A stretch of DNA of 64,000 nt from Homalodisca vitripennis. Lineage: Eukaryota > Arthropoda > Insecta > Hemiptera > Cicadellidae. This document shows positions 36,668-46,720 of this stretch, piece after piece. Every line of letters starts with the position of its first letter. The first letter of the stretch is position 1. The stretch is from the NCBI RefSeq assembly GCF_021130785.1, contig NW_025778013.1, positions 23,380 to 87,379 on the forward strand. The letters run 5' to 3'. The notes under the pieces are model-generated. The model worked only from the letters and a program-made list of their open reading frames with translations. It searched no databases and was not told where the DNA came from. Made by a program: the position numbers and the translations under genes.

Positions 36668-38135
36668 CTGTCGGGGACCTTTGCCCTCGTCAGTAAGGCT
36701 TCAGAAAGGGACGATCAACAATCGACGCGATTACGGAAGTACAGAAAGCAGTTGAGAGAGAGCCGAGAACCACAACCATTTCTCCCGCCGAGTAGTGCTT
36801 CTTGTTACGCTTGATGTCAAGAATGCCTTCAACTCGGCGAGATGGGTCGATATGTTGGATGCACTTCGTGACACCTTACGCATTCCAACGTATCTGTTGC
36901 GGCTCATCGAGGACTACCTCCGTTCTAGGCGTCTGATATACGACACTCGAGACAGAGCGCGGACGGTGGAAGTCACCTCTGGTGCCGCGCAGGGTTCAAT
37001 ACTCGGCCCGGATCTCTGGAATATCGCTTATGACAGCCTCCTGAGATCCGAGATGCCAGAGGAAACCGTCTTAGTTGGGTACGCCGATGTCGTTGCGGCT
37101 CTCACCGCCGCACGCAACGTTGAGCTGGCCCAGCTAAAGTTGAACCAGGTCATGCGAGTAGTTAACGCCTGGATGTCCGATCACGGTCTTTCGCTTGCTC
37201 TGAGCAAGACGGAGATCGTGATTCTCACAAAGATGATAACTGACACCGTCGTCCCGCTGCGAGTGGGAAGGGAAGTGGTCCAGTCAACGCGTGCCACCAA
37301 GTACCTCGGAGTCATGGTGGACAACAAGTTAAGCTGGAGAGACCAGATCTTCCGTTCGGCGGACAAGGCTGCTAAGGTGTTCTCTTATCCTAGTAAGCTG
37401 ATGGCCAATGTCGAGGGTCCTCGGTCCAGCAAAAGACGGTTATTGATGTACGCAGTTCAGTCCGTGCTCCTTTATGGGACAGAGGTGTGGGCAGACGCTC
37501 TTACCAAGGAATGTTTATAGGTTGCGACTCGCCCGGGTTCACCGTCAAGCTGCGCTCCGGGTGTGTTCCGCCTATCGGAAAGTATCCGAGCCTGCCGTCC
37601 TGGTGGTTGCCGGAGTCATCCCTGTCAAGCTCTTGGCAGGGGAGAGGAAGGCGATTTATCAGAGATAAGGCGAGATCGGCAAGGACGCAGCAAGATCCGA
37701 AGAGCGTGCCCGAACCTTCCAGCAGTGGCAACACAGCGGGGAGCACGAAACCCGAGGACGATGGACTGCGCGACTCATCGAGCAGGTTCAACCATGGGTC
37801 GAAAGGCGGCATGGCGAGGTGGACTACTACCTCACGTAGTTCCTGACAGGTCACGTTTATTTCAAGTCGTACCTGAACCGGATGGGCAAGACAGGTTCAC
37901 CGGATTGCATCTACTGCCCAGGCGTTCCCGACGACGCGGAACACACCTTCTTCCGCTGTCCGCGTTGGGAAATGCCCCGCCTGGAGACCACAAGAAAGCT
38001 CGGGGTTTTTTTCAGTGGATACGGTCTGCGAAAAGATATTGGAGGATGAGGGGAACTGGAATTGTTTGTCACCGTTCGTCCGGGTCATCCTCCTGGAAAT
38101 GAAACCCGATCTGGACCGCGAAGTGGCCCAGATCC
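36668..38135 (+). pseudogene. R1-like reverse transcriptase, truncated and frameshifted
   Basis: The first part reads GFRKGRSTIDAITEVQKAVE and is broken by a stop (Q-stop-GF) and by a frameshift near 36783. The main frame (36795-37520) carries LVTLDVKNAFNSARW, GAAQGSILGPDLWN (RT motif B), and GYADVVAALT, where the second catalytic Asp of YADD is changed to Val. It continues with GLSLALSKTE and KYLGVMVDNKLSWRDQI. A frameshift near 37505 leads to LRVCSAYRKVSEPAVLVVAG in another frame. After more stops comes the C-terminal CIYCPGVPDDAEHTFFRCPRW (C-x2-C...H...C knuckle, from about 37906), typical of R1-clade elements. The enzyme would reverse-transcribe the element RNA at a nicked target; this copy is dead. 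Confidence 0.85.
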
Positions 38136-38368
38136 CTTGACCGAGCGGCTGAATAAGGAGCGAGCCCCACTTAGCCCCACTTGGCTTAAGCCAAATTTAG
38201 GCCTAGCCTGAAGTAATGTGATAAACAATCCCAGGTTAAAATCCTAAAGATAGAGGAGGTTTTTTAGTGGATAAACCCGTTTTTAGGGGAGTCCCACTCT
38301 ACAGTCTGGTCACCTGCGTGCGTAATTGCATTTTTCCTGCCTCTCCCTAAAAAAAAACAAAAAAAGTA
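36668..38368 (+). mobile_element. R1-like LINE, 5'-truncated
   Basis: A GC-richer island in AT-rich DNA. It starts inside the RT (GGGGACCTTTGCCCTCGTCA) and ends with a 3' untranslated region that includes GTTTTTAGTGG and GAGTCCCACTCTACAG, then CTCCCTAAAAAAAAACAAAA at about 38345-38368. The 5' truncation and A-rich tail are typical of target-primed insertion. Its composition and fairly good reading frames suggest it is younger than the other LINE fossils here. Confidence 0.85.
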
Positions 38369-38369
38369 C

Positions 38370-40340
38370 TAATAACTTAGGTATTCTTACTTAAGTCCTT
38401 TATGGTACTACTTACTGTATTTTACATTGATAGAATATTCAGGATTGTTAAGTGCAAGGCACCATGGATTGACTTCTGCTGAGGTGATAAAAGTAAATTT
38501 TGTCTCATTTTAACTGACAAAGGGCTAAGGTACACCTAATCTGGATAAAAAGGGCTTAAAGGTGACTAACGAACTACCACTAGGAGAGCTTTGGCAAGAA
38601 GAGGATCGCTCTGCTGTCACCCATCGAAGTAGGCGTCACAATCGACGGCCTTGTCTCTGTTATCTTGCGATAACCATCGTAACCGCTACACTGTACTATT
38701 AGCAAAAGAAACTATTCCTTGGTACAAACACAATGATAGACATTATATCATGTATACCGATTTATAAAAAACTGAGACGTTGTCCGATTATCCGTCAAAA
38801 CTATCAGGGAAGTGCTTATCAACATGCTTAGGTATGCAAGAACTTTAACAATAGAATTAACTTCCTATCAAAATTAACGCACTTACGGACAGACAGACAA
38901 ATAAACACAGGGCTTTACAAAGGATCTGGCAGGTCCTATTAAATACAATATACTAAACTTTATATATCATTTAAATAATGAATAGTGATTTGAATATTAT
39001 ATGAATAATGATATCGGCCAATATTTAGTACTATTCCTCGTTAAATGCAAAGTATTTGTTTGTAGATACATTATATATGTCATCAGTTCGAATACAATAT
39101 TGCAATCGTAAATTGTTTATCTTAAAACAAAATTTATATACTGCTAACTTTTCCTGTTTACTCATGTTTTACAATAGGAACTATTCGGTAAATAATTAAT
39201 ACTGCCATTAAACTTTGGGTTAGTATTTTAACCGGAGTGGCCATGTGGTGTCAACCTGTCCCACAATCAATAATGGTATAATTAATGTGATCATAATCAA
39301 TATGACGGACGCGCAATACATCATTGGGGTCTGTGTAAAACAAACCATGTCGCCACTGTTTTCAGGGGTTTGTACATAATTTTATAAGATTGTCAGAATT
39401 ATATACTGGATTAACAGTAGAAAAATATCGTAGAAAATCATCAATCGCAACATGAAACACAACAAAATCTATAATTAGTTGCAAACCGAAATCACTGTAC
39501 ATTCAATTTTGGATACAGCAAAATATCGCGGCTACACCACTTTAACCACTAATTAACCATTGAAACTGCAATAACGGTAATGAGGCAACATTTATCTTTT
39601 ATTTCTGCGTGGACACGTAAAGAAATACGATTTATATTAAATAACAGTTTTATTTAAATAACTGCGATAAAGAATACGTACTTTGGGACTTTTCAAACAT
39701 ATTGCTGCTTTGATAACCGATAACTTATAAACAAGTAATCCGATTAAGGGCAAGTTAGTGTTAAATGTATACAGATAACAGTGCATTTTTTATGTAGTCA
39801 TACAGTTATGTGAAACAATTGTTATTAAACTACAATCTTTATTTTATTCGTGACAAAGAGATTGATATATTTGGCATTAGTAAAATTTTTTTATCCTATA
39901 GTTCAGCAAAAAACTCGATTCAAAAAGTTTAAGTTCTTATGCAGATTGAACTGATTAAGGTTTGTTATTATATAGAGGCCGGTGCCTACTCGTTTACACA
40001 CACAAGCCGCCATACTGCTCAGGGCGCTTCGAAAAAAATGAGATTTTTTATTAGCTGGGACTCCCACACTTCTGCCTAATCAATCTACAATACTTAATGT
40101 ATTCACATCCTTTCCCTAAAAATCAATAATATACAAACACTAATAATATAGACCTTATTTACAACAAAATTTAAATAAAACACCTATAACTTAAACAAAC
40201 AAACGAAGTATTTTTTCTGTAGTGAGTATTACAAACTTAGTAAGTAAGCTAATTAGGTTACTTGTATTTCCTGTTGTGCCACCATCCTATTTCTACCGCG
40301 CTGATTGTTCTCAGTGGTTGATATACTTAGATAAATGACT
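38370..40340. other. Interval without recognised features
   Basis: Some moderately GC-rich stretches (38560-38690, 39230-39370, 39975-40070) stand out from AT-rich surroundings, but I found no coding frame, paired ends or RNA signature in them. Confidence 0.35.
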
Positions 40341-40342
40341 TG

Positions 40343-40650
40343 AAGGGCTGGAGAGATATTTTCTGTCTGTCCGTTTGTACGACCACAAGATATATCGATA
40401 AAGACCCAAAAAATAGACTGGATATTGAACATAAAGCTAGATTTCTACATAAGGAAAAATTAAGTTCCAAAATAGTACATGTCACTGCATGGGATTTGGC
40501 TGAGCGTTAGTGAATATTTTTGCATTGGTCTTATTGGAACCGTGACATTAACGGTTAAGTAGCGTAATAGATAAATTTGTAAACAAACTCAATTCAACCA
40601 TAAATGATTAAAGCGTTTTAGATTTCAACACATGAAACACTAATCCATAC
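40343..40650 (+). repeat. Dispersed repeat with GGGATTTGGCTGAGCGTTAG core
   Basis: Contains GGGCTGGAGAGATATTTTC, TTCTACATAAGGAAAAATTA, the core near 40490, CCGTGACATTAACGG and GTAAACAAACTCAA. Similar order is seen at 55355-55690 and, in part, at 56070-56170, 60725-60870 and 61010-61225. Family unknown to me; no coding potential. Confidence 0.55.
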
Positions 40651-41012
40651 AATATCTTTAATAGTAACTTTCATTACTTGAACACTGATATGAAACGAAG
40701 TATAATAAAAAAATACTGAATATATCATGTTGTAAAATATGTCAATAAAGATTTTATATTTGGATTTCAAATTTTGAATGAAACTTCATTTCTACAAGAA
40801 CTTAATTTATTTCCGGTACAAAATGAACCGTTCATAAACGGTCTAAGCGGAACTACTTTACTCCAAGTTGCATGTATTTATTATAGCAAAGAACAGAGGG
40901 TTTTAGGGGCTAAACAATATTATCACCGTACTGTCTCCAGGACTTTGTAACAATCGCTATAAGTTGTGAAAACTATATTCGTCGGCTCCATACTGAACTA
41001 TACAAGAAATAA

Positions 41013-41067
<55 letters not shown>
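41013..41067. repeat. TA microsatellite
   Basis: About 55 bases of AT repeat. The Ile-Tyr frame across it is an artefact. Confidence 0.95.
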
Positions 41068-41070
<3 letters not shown>

Positions 41071-41310
41071 TATATAAGCATTTGTGGATACTAATACTGA
41101 TATAACAGTACATAATCCTACTAATGTGTATATCTTTATTACAATATTTAATATTTATCGGGTAATATTTATCATATATGTAATATTTTCTAGTTACATT
41201 AGTATTTAGAGAAAAACACCAAAAGAACATTTTAATTGGAATGCTGAAAAAGTAAAACATTGTATTGCAAGAGGGCTTAGAAGGAGACGGAGAATGAAGT
41301 AGTAAACTAA

Positions 41311-41700
41311 CCGACCCTCTGGTCGCTTAAATGAGCTAATGCAGCGGTTTGGGTCGTTGAGCCAACACCTGTTGGTGTAATCGGCCCTCTTTTAAACATC
41401 GTAGGATTCATTCCCTTAAGGTTCGTTGGCCCAACGACCCCGTTCAAATATTATTGCTTAATATTAATTCACGGTCCAATTACACCACTGACCGTTTGGT
41501 CCAACGAACCTATACCTGTAAATAAAAACTACAAGGCTCTTTGGGCCAACGACCCTATATTTACAATTTAAAGAAACTAAAAAAATAGGGTCGTTGAACC
41601 AACGAGACAGTGGAGTAATCGATCCGATGTATGTTTGTAAAATAGATTACTTCCATGAGGTTCGTTGGACCAACGATCAATGGAGTTATCGAACCGTCCC
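41311..41700. repeat. Array of six to seven near-palindromes (GGTTCGTTGG-CCAACGACCC type)
   Basis: Near-palindromes of about 20 bp start at 41351, 41420, 41490, 41535, 41588 and 41659, with a weaker GACCCTCTGGTC at 41314. Examples are GGTTCGTTGGCCCAACGACC and GGTTCGTTGGACCAACGATC. Four of them are joined to a second motif, GTGTAATCGGCCC / GGAGTAATCGATCCG / GGAGTTATCGAACCG or its reverse GGTCCAATTACACCAC, giving a unit of about 38 bp used in both orientations. Unit ends GGTTCG and CGAACC are themselves complementary. Spacing is 45-71 bp. The array stands out as CpG-containing in AT-rich DNA. Confidence 0.75.
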
Positions 41701-42123
41701 CAAGAAATCAATAAAGAAAGACGGGGGTTCAGGTCACAGTTTTTTTCGCTAGATTGTAGTCATGTACTCTGAAACGCCTCGACATTCGGTTATATAGGGT
41801 TGGTCTAACCATGATAAACTCATCGAAAATAGTGGAGGCATCAATCAAATCGATAATCACTCCACACACTCATCATCACCCGCACTTCACCGATCCTCAA
41901 TCACAATTAAACGGATCAAATAGCGTAAAATACAATATACGGGATTGATCAAATCTTAATTAAAAAAACTGTTCAAATTATTTCTTGATTTCGTAAATAC
42001 AGAATTGCTCTTAGACAGAAAAGTTGGGTTTTAGATTTTTCTCTTTCTACAACAAAGTCTTATTTCCCGTTTTTCCTCGGCGCACTAAATTTCCGGCTTA
42101 TTCCCGGTTTCCCCCGGTTGGAT

Positions 42124-42162
42124 GGCCACTCTATAGCGATGTTACGGGCCACTCTATAGCGA
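42124..42162. repeat. Two copies of GGCCACTCTATAGCGA
   Basis: Exact 16-base direct repeat at 42124-42139 and 42147-42162, seven bases apart, in the 3' flank of the LINE fragment that follows. Confidence 0.8.
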
Positions 42163-42363
42163 AGTGGTCGTCCCCTCCGACCACCCTTAATTCAAAATCG
42201 AAATCTTTTTTGTTGCAGCGACAGTATGTAGATTTTATAACAAACGTCAATACGGGGTTTCTAAAATTCCAGACATTTATACACACAATACACATTCATA
42301 CATACAATTTTTCAATCACGCTCGTTTCATTCATCGCCAATGCAACCGACTTAGTACAGTCAA

Positions 42364-42900
42364 CTACGAGTAATTGGGCGGTGTCCAGTCGAATGTCAAA
42401 AACTCACCCGCATTATAGAATGCTTCAAACACCAAGAATCGTTTGAGGCGAGTCTTTAACACCTTAGGCGTTGGGGAATCTTTAATTGAATTGGGCAGTC
42501 TGTTGAGAAAATGCACACCCGCTTGCTAGGGTAGGCGTTCATAAACTACCGTTCTGCACCATAAAAGAACCTCTTATCCTTTTAAGCTCCGGTAACATTG
42601 ATCCCTCTCCCAGAACATCACTGGAACATTAAGATAATCTCCTGGGTGAATTAAAACACCCTCATATACTGCTAAGGAATACTGACTACTTACTCTCGTA
42701 ACAGACACAGTATACTTTCAAGAAAAGAATACCCTTATCTTTTACCACCTGGTACTCCTTCCTGAGATATTTAACCATACACCTAGATCCGTTTAATTCC
42801 CTGTAAAACCTAATCTCTAAATTAAATATAAATTCATAATCTCTCTTCTTTAGCTTATTCCCGAATCTGGGTCAGCGAGTCTACGGCGAGTTTCTAATAT
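42364..42900 (-). pseudogene. C-terminal fragment of a Jockey/CR1-like LINE ORF
   Basis: On the minus strand the last about 55 codons read GVHFLNRLPNSIKDSPTPKV followed by LKTRLKRFLVFEAFYNAGEF and a stop at 42364-42366. This is the standard C-terminus of Jockey/CR1-type ORF2 (FFNxLPxxIKx...FKxxLKxFLxxxAFY). An in-frame stop lies just before GVHF. Upstream (to about 42900) there are traces such as KRDYEFIFNLEIRFYRELNG in shifted frames. The reverse transcriptase core is absent. It is a different subfamily from the LINE at 6822, judging by this C-terminus. Confidence 0.7.
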
Positions 42901-43079
42901 ACGTTACTATATTAAAAGACTATAGTATATTAATCTTGTACGTATATTGGCTATGGCTAAATGCTTAGTATATAAATATATAGCTCTCTTTGGATTTACT
43001 ATCTTACGTTATTTGTAACAAGCCATAGATTCGACGCAAACAATTAATAGGTTGGAAATCCGGCTCGCAGTCATAGGAA

Positions 43080-43429
43080 AGTAGTGCTCTAATTATATAT
43101 TAAGACCTATCAGAGCGTTGGGTTATGCGACGAGCTCTTGCTTTCGTAAGCTCACAGTATTCTTTGTATAGACAAAGCCAATGAGCGTGAAGCGAGGGTA
43201 GGGAAGGTGACAGTCTGCAACGCGAACCCCCACCTCCTACAAATAGCCCACCCCTCTCGCGCCTCAACCGAGTACAGACTTCTCTACAGTCCAAGCGTCA
43301 CTGAACAATACAATGCACTTCACTTGAAGGAGCGACTTACAGTAATAAAACTAGGCGCTCTCGTGTGCAGTGGAGTGGGAAGAGTGGTGCGTAGATATGC
43401 GCTAGTCACGGTTCGAGCTAGGCGGTTCA
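43080..43429 (+). promoter_or_regulatory. GC- and CpG-rich promoter-like region
   Basis: Sharp rise in GC and CpG compared with both flanks. Contains CCAAT at 43178-43182 and CCCACCCC at 43247-43254, a GC-box/KLF-type motif. It lies just upstream of the CRE minisatellite and the splice-donor-like site at 43877. No coding frame here looks real. The direction is assumed from the donor site. Confidence 0.4.
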
Positions 43430-43834
43430 GTCTGTAGCACTAGCAAGTTATTGACGTCATACAAACTTCGACAGCCTAACTTAGCTGTCGGCGGCTCTGT
43501 CTGTAGCAGGAACACGTTATTGACGTCATACAAACTTCGACAGCCTAACTTAGCTATAGGCGGCTCTGTCTGTAGCAGGAACACGTTATTGACGTCATAC
43601 AAATTCGACAGCCTAACTTAGCTATAGGCGGCTCTGTCTGTAGCAGGAACACGTTATTGACGTCATAAAAACTTCGACAGGCTAACTTAGCTCTAGGTGG
43701 CTCGGTCTGTAGCAGGAGCAAGTTATTGACGTCTTACAAACTCCGATAGCCTAACTTAGCTCTAGGCGGCTCGGTCTGTAGCAGGAGCAAGTTATTGACG
43801 TCATACAAACTCCGACAGCATAACTTATCTCTTT
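43430..43834. repeat. Minisatellite: about six 69-bp units, each with a CRE site
   Basis: Units begin GTCTGTAGCA at 43430, 43499, 43568, 43636, 43705 and 43774, so the period is 69 (one unit is 68). Each contains TTATTGACGTCATAC around a full TGACGTCA palindrome, except the fifth, which has TGACGTCT. Each also contains CGACAGCCTAACTTAGCT. Sequence identity between units is high, so the array is young or homogenised. Five intact CRE/ATF sites at regular spacing could act as an enhancer; this is inference. Confidence 0.9.
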
Positions 43835-43846
43835 ACTTTATCACTC

Positions 43847-43882
43847 TCAGTATCGGTTTCCGCGCCGTTTTTGAGGGTGAGT
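43847..43882 (+). other. Initiator-like motif and strong 5' splice-site-like sequence
   Basis: TCAGT at 43847-43851 matches the arthropod initiator core. TTGAGG followed by GTGAGTAAT puts a strong donor GT at 43877-43878. Coming directly after the CpG-rich region and CRE repeats, it could be the end of a short non-coding first exon. No second exon can be identified in the window. Confidence 0.3.
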
Positions 43883-45050
43883 AATAAAGAAAAATTGATA
43901 TTGATCTGTAAAGAAAATAAATACTGATTGAAATAGTATCGTAGCCTATTTGTAGACATTACATAAAACAAAACATTTTAAAGACAAATAGCTCTTGTAA
44001 GGTCGATAATGGCGCCAAAATTACTAATTTTCATATAGTTTCGTTGCATTAAAGCATAGTGAATTCCTGTATTTGCTGTACGTTTTTAGGGAATACATTA
44101 TTTACCTTAAAAAACCTTTTCTCCGTTACATGTAATTTAGGTTATTCATTATAATATAGGTTAGTTAATTATCAAGGTTCAAAATATTTCGGTTCAATAA
44201 TTATGTTACTCTACTTACCTAATTTTTAAATGTTCGGACCCTTCTCCATGTGTTGATAGAACAGCTGATTCGATGCATTGGGCCATCTAAAATCGTAGAC
44301 TTTGATGCGGAAATTAAGTCTTTTAACCTTCCTCACAGATTCAAGCACGTTAAATCCTAGGATCTGGGTGGATAGTTGACTGGAAGAGAGTTTGACGCAC
44401 CGCTTCAGAGTAGTCCGGCTGGCGCCCCAACATGCATAAACCGCATTCCTGAGTTGGTTTGTTTAGGAATATTAACAGTAAATTTGGCAAGTAATCGGTG
44501 GAAAAGTTGTTGTACATATTTCTGTCAAGTGTCCTTAGAAAATTACGGGCCAACAGTTTAGATACCAGCAATACCGCACCAAGTATTGAGGGTCCAGTAC
44601 CTTTGGTTGGCTACCTCTCGCATCCAGTAAGGTTCTGAAAAGCTCATGTTGTGGCGGTTCACATCTCTATTGTTTTGGGAGGTTGTTTCTTCGCGCCACA
44701 AAACGCTGAGGGAAAATATTCATCTTCGTGCACGTTATCATTTCTCCCGAACTTGATGAAAAAATTTCAGCAGCTGTGGAGGACAAGCTTGTCCATACCG
44801 GTAAAAAGTAACTAAACTACAACAACGTGTTCAGATTAACTAAAAAAGGTTATGACATAGCTGGCATTGTTTGTCATGTCATGTCTACCGTCGTAGGTGG
44901 TTGGTAGACGGGTGAAGACGTATTGTGACCTGTATTCCGTAGTTCAGTTTAATGATTAGTGTTTTGTATAGTTTTTTATTAAGTGCATGTTTATAGAGGT
45001 AGTGAAGTTGACAAACAACATGTAGGTTGTGATTCCTGACTTAGGCGTGC
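43883..45050. other. Interval without recognised gene
   Basis: If the donor at 43877 is real, this would be intron. GGCGCCAAAATTAC near 44009 recurs as GGCGCCAAAAATAATG near 45349. A GC-rich patch near 44630-44700 has no recognised content. Confidence 0.3.
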
Positions 45051-45064
45051 CACAAAGCTTTGGG

Positions 45065-45235
45065 AAGATTTGTTTATTTTAACCTAGTTTGTAATCATGT
45101 ATTAGGTTAGTTCTTTACCTGAAGAAGAGATCAGATTGCAGATCTCGAAACGTAGTGTTACTGATTTCTGGTTTCACTGAACGATGGCAAATGTCCGGAA
45201 AAATCCTGTTTCCTTCACAATCCTTCCATCGTCAA
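45065..45235 (+). mobile_element. Repeat fragment with hammerhead-like core, related to 55705-55940
   Basis: GATTTGTTTATTTTAACCTA, CTGAAGA (45119-45125), a six-base stem GAGATC/GATCTC (45127-45132 with 45141-45146), GAAAC (45147-45151), CGTAGTGTTACTG, then CACTGAACGATGGCAAATGT. CTGANGA-stem-GAAA is the hammerhead core arrangement, which is known from Penelope-like retroelements. One extra A before the stem and a G where the cleavage-site base should not be G make activity doubtful. No Penelope protein is visible nearby. Confidence 0.4.
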
Positions 45236-45813
45236 AAATAACCTTCAAACATAGTAAGGTATGAGTTTACACCCATCAAATAGCTCTCTTAAAAGCTATT
45301 TTTTGTACTTCAAGGTTCGGATTTATCTTGGATGGTTGAGAAGTGGCGCCAAAAATAATGTTCATGACGTTTTGTTACATTTAGTATATCGTTGTGCTCT
45401 GCCTTTACTTTAGGGTATTCCAAATTTTCTACCAATTCTTTTTAAAACACTTAACGTTTAAGGAGAGTTACCGTAAGAGTACCTGTTAGATAAACCTTTT
45501 AATAAAATGAGCAAATTCTTATCAAATTTAAATTTTGATGATTGATTGATTGATATCTCATCACTGACATGTGATGGATGTGTTTGATAACAAATTAAAT
45601 AGCAATGTTAGCTATATTTTAACCTTTTTTATTAATCTACACACGTGTGTGTACGTTTCGTTACATTTTACTGCCATGGTCATGCGTATCTTCATCGACT
45701 CTGAACCTCTCTGAACAAGTGATAAGAGATGATAATAATGTATTATCAGATTTTTTAGTTAGTCAGTGTTGTGCCGTGTCCTTGATGACGAGTATTGTTG
45801 TCTGTCAAATATG

Positions 45814-46720
45814 ATGCCTTTCACAAAGAAGAAGCTTTCTTTATGTTGAAGGTGATAGGGTATTAGGTAAATGTTTGCAGGACTACACAGCTGCTGCGGC
45901 GCTGAACGCTTGACGCTACCCGGACCGTGAACATTATTCACAAAAGGTTTAACAAACACTTGCTAGTCGTGTTCATGAAACTAGAAACACACAACCGGAC
46001 TACAACAAAGTGAACCAGCTCGCTAGGCCTGTAAGGAATGATAAGGTACCAGACCTTTAGGCTGCGATTCAGTTCAACCCTCATGACTCATCTAGGAGAG
46101 TTTGTTACCGATGCAGGAATTAGCCAACGACAGTACTCAGGTCCTTAGGACAGAAAAACGCACCCATACCGGATTTCACTACATCAAGCATTGCATAAAG
46201 TAGACTTCTAAGAATGAAATTTTATTTATCAGCCCGTGATAACATGCGCGAAGATTGATATTTAAGTTCTATGGTGAGACGAAGCAACTTTTCGGAGCAA
46301 TGGAGAAATGAGCCGTCATAACATGAGGTTTTGAAAAGTTTTCGAAAATCCCACTGGATGTGAGACAACCAACCTTAATACTTGGTGCGATAACCAAATT
46401 ATTGGCCCGTTTTTTTTTTTTTTAGAACACTTCCATGGACATTTGTGTAACGACTTCTCTGAAGTGGTGCTGACAAACTGTTCTAGTCAACTACCCCCTC
46501 CTCGGATTTAATGTCCTAAGCTACTACTTGATGGAGGCTTAAAATACTTGGCTTATGCATCAGGATCCAGGACTCGAGAAGACATGATGCAACGAATCCG
46601 GGCTGCCGTTCAATCAATAATGGAGAAGATTTCTAAAGGGCTGTAGAAAACTTCTGTTTCTGGTAAAACTCTGTTTGCGAAACAACGGATTACAGCTCTG
46701 ACGTCTGTAAATGAGGTTAG
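45814..46720 (+). pseudogene. Tc1/mariner-type DDE transposase fossil
   Basis: Recognisable through many stops and frame changes. It starts MPFTKKKLSL with CLQDYTAAAALNA and RYPDRE, the N-terminal helix-turn-helix of the insect DUF4817 type. Next are AAIQFNPHDSSR and EFVTDAGISQ, the second helix-turn-helix, then HPYRISLHQALHKVDF (from 46161). DEATFRSNGEMSRHN follows, containing the first catalytic Asp, then NTWCDNQIIGPFFF and, near the C-terminus, SRTREDMMQRIRAAVQSI (about 46570-46625). The expected second Asp region (NxxPPH-like) is not readable. The protein would have cut and moved its own transposon. No flanking inverted repeats could be found. Confidence 0.75.

Noticed and set aside
37487..38102. 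Several overlapping frames in the R1-like LINE on both strands
   Set aside because: These are GC-rich frame shadows. Only the frames carrying R1 C-terminal motifs are meaningful.
41311..41700. CRISPR-like array of palindromic repeats
   Set aside because: Eukaryotic context, both orientations used, spacers are irregular and repeats differ from each other; no cas genes.
42024..42446. 140-residue plus-strand frame
   Set aside because: It overlaps the minus-strand LINE C-terminus and its 3' flank, and resembles no protein I know.
43430..43834. Coding repeat (minus-strand frame with repeated LYDVNNVFLLQTEPP)
   Set aside because: The 69-bp period is a multiple of three so any frame repeats. The frame is short, stops at the 68-bp unit and has no start or splice context.
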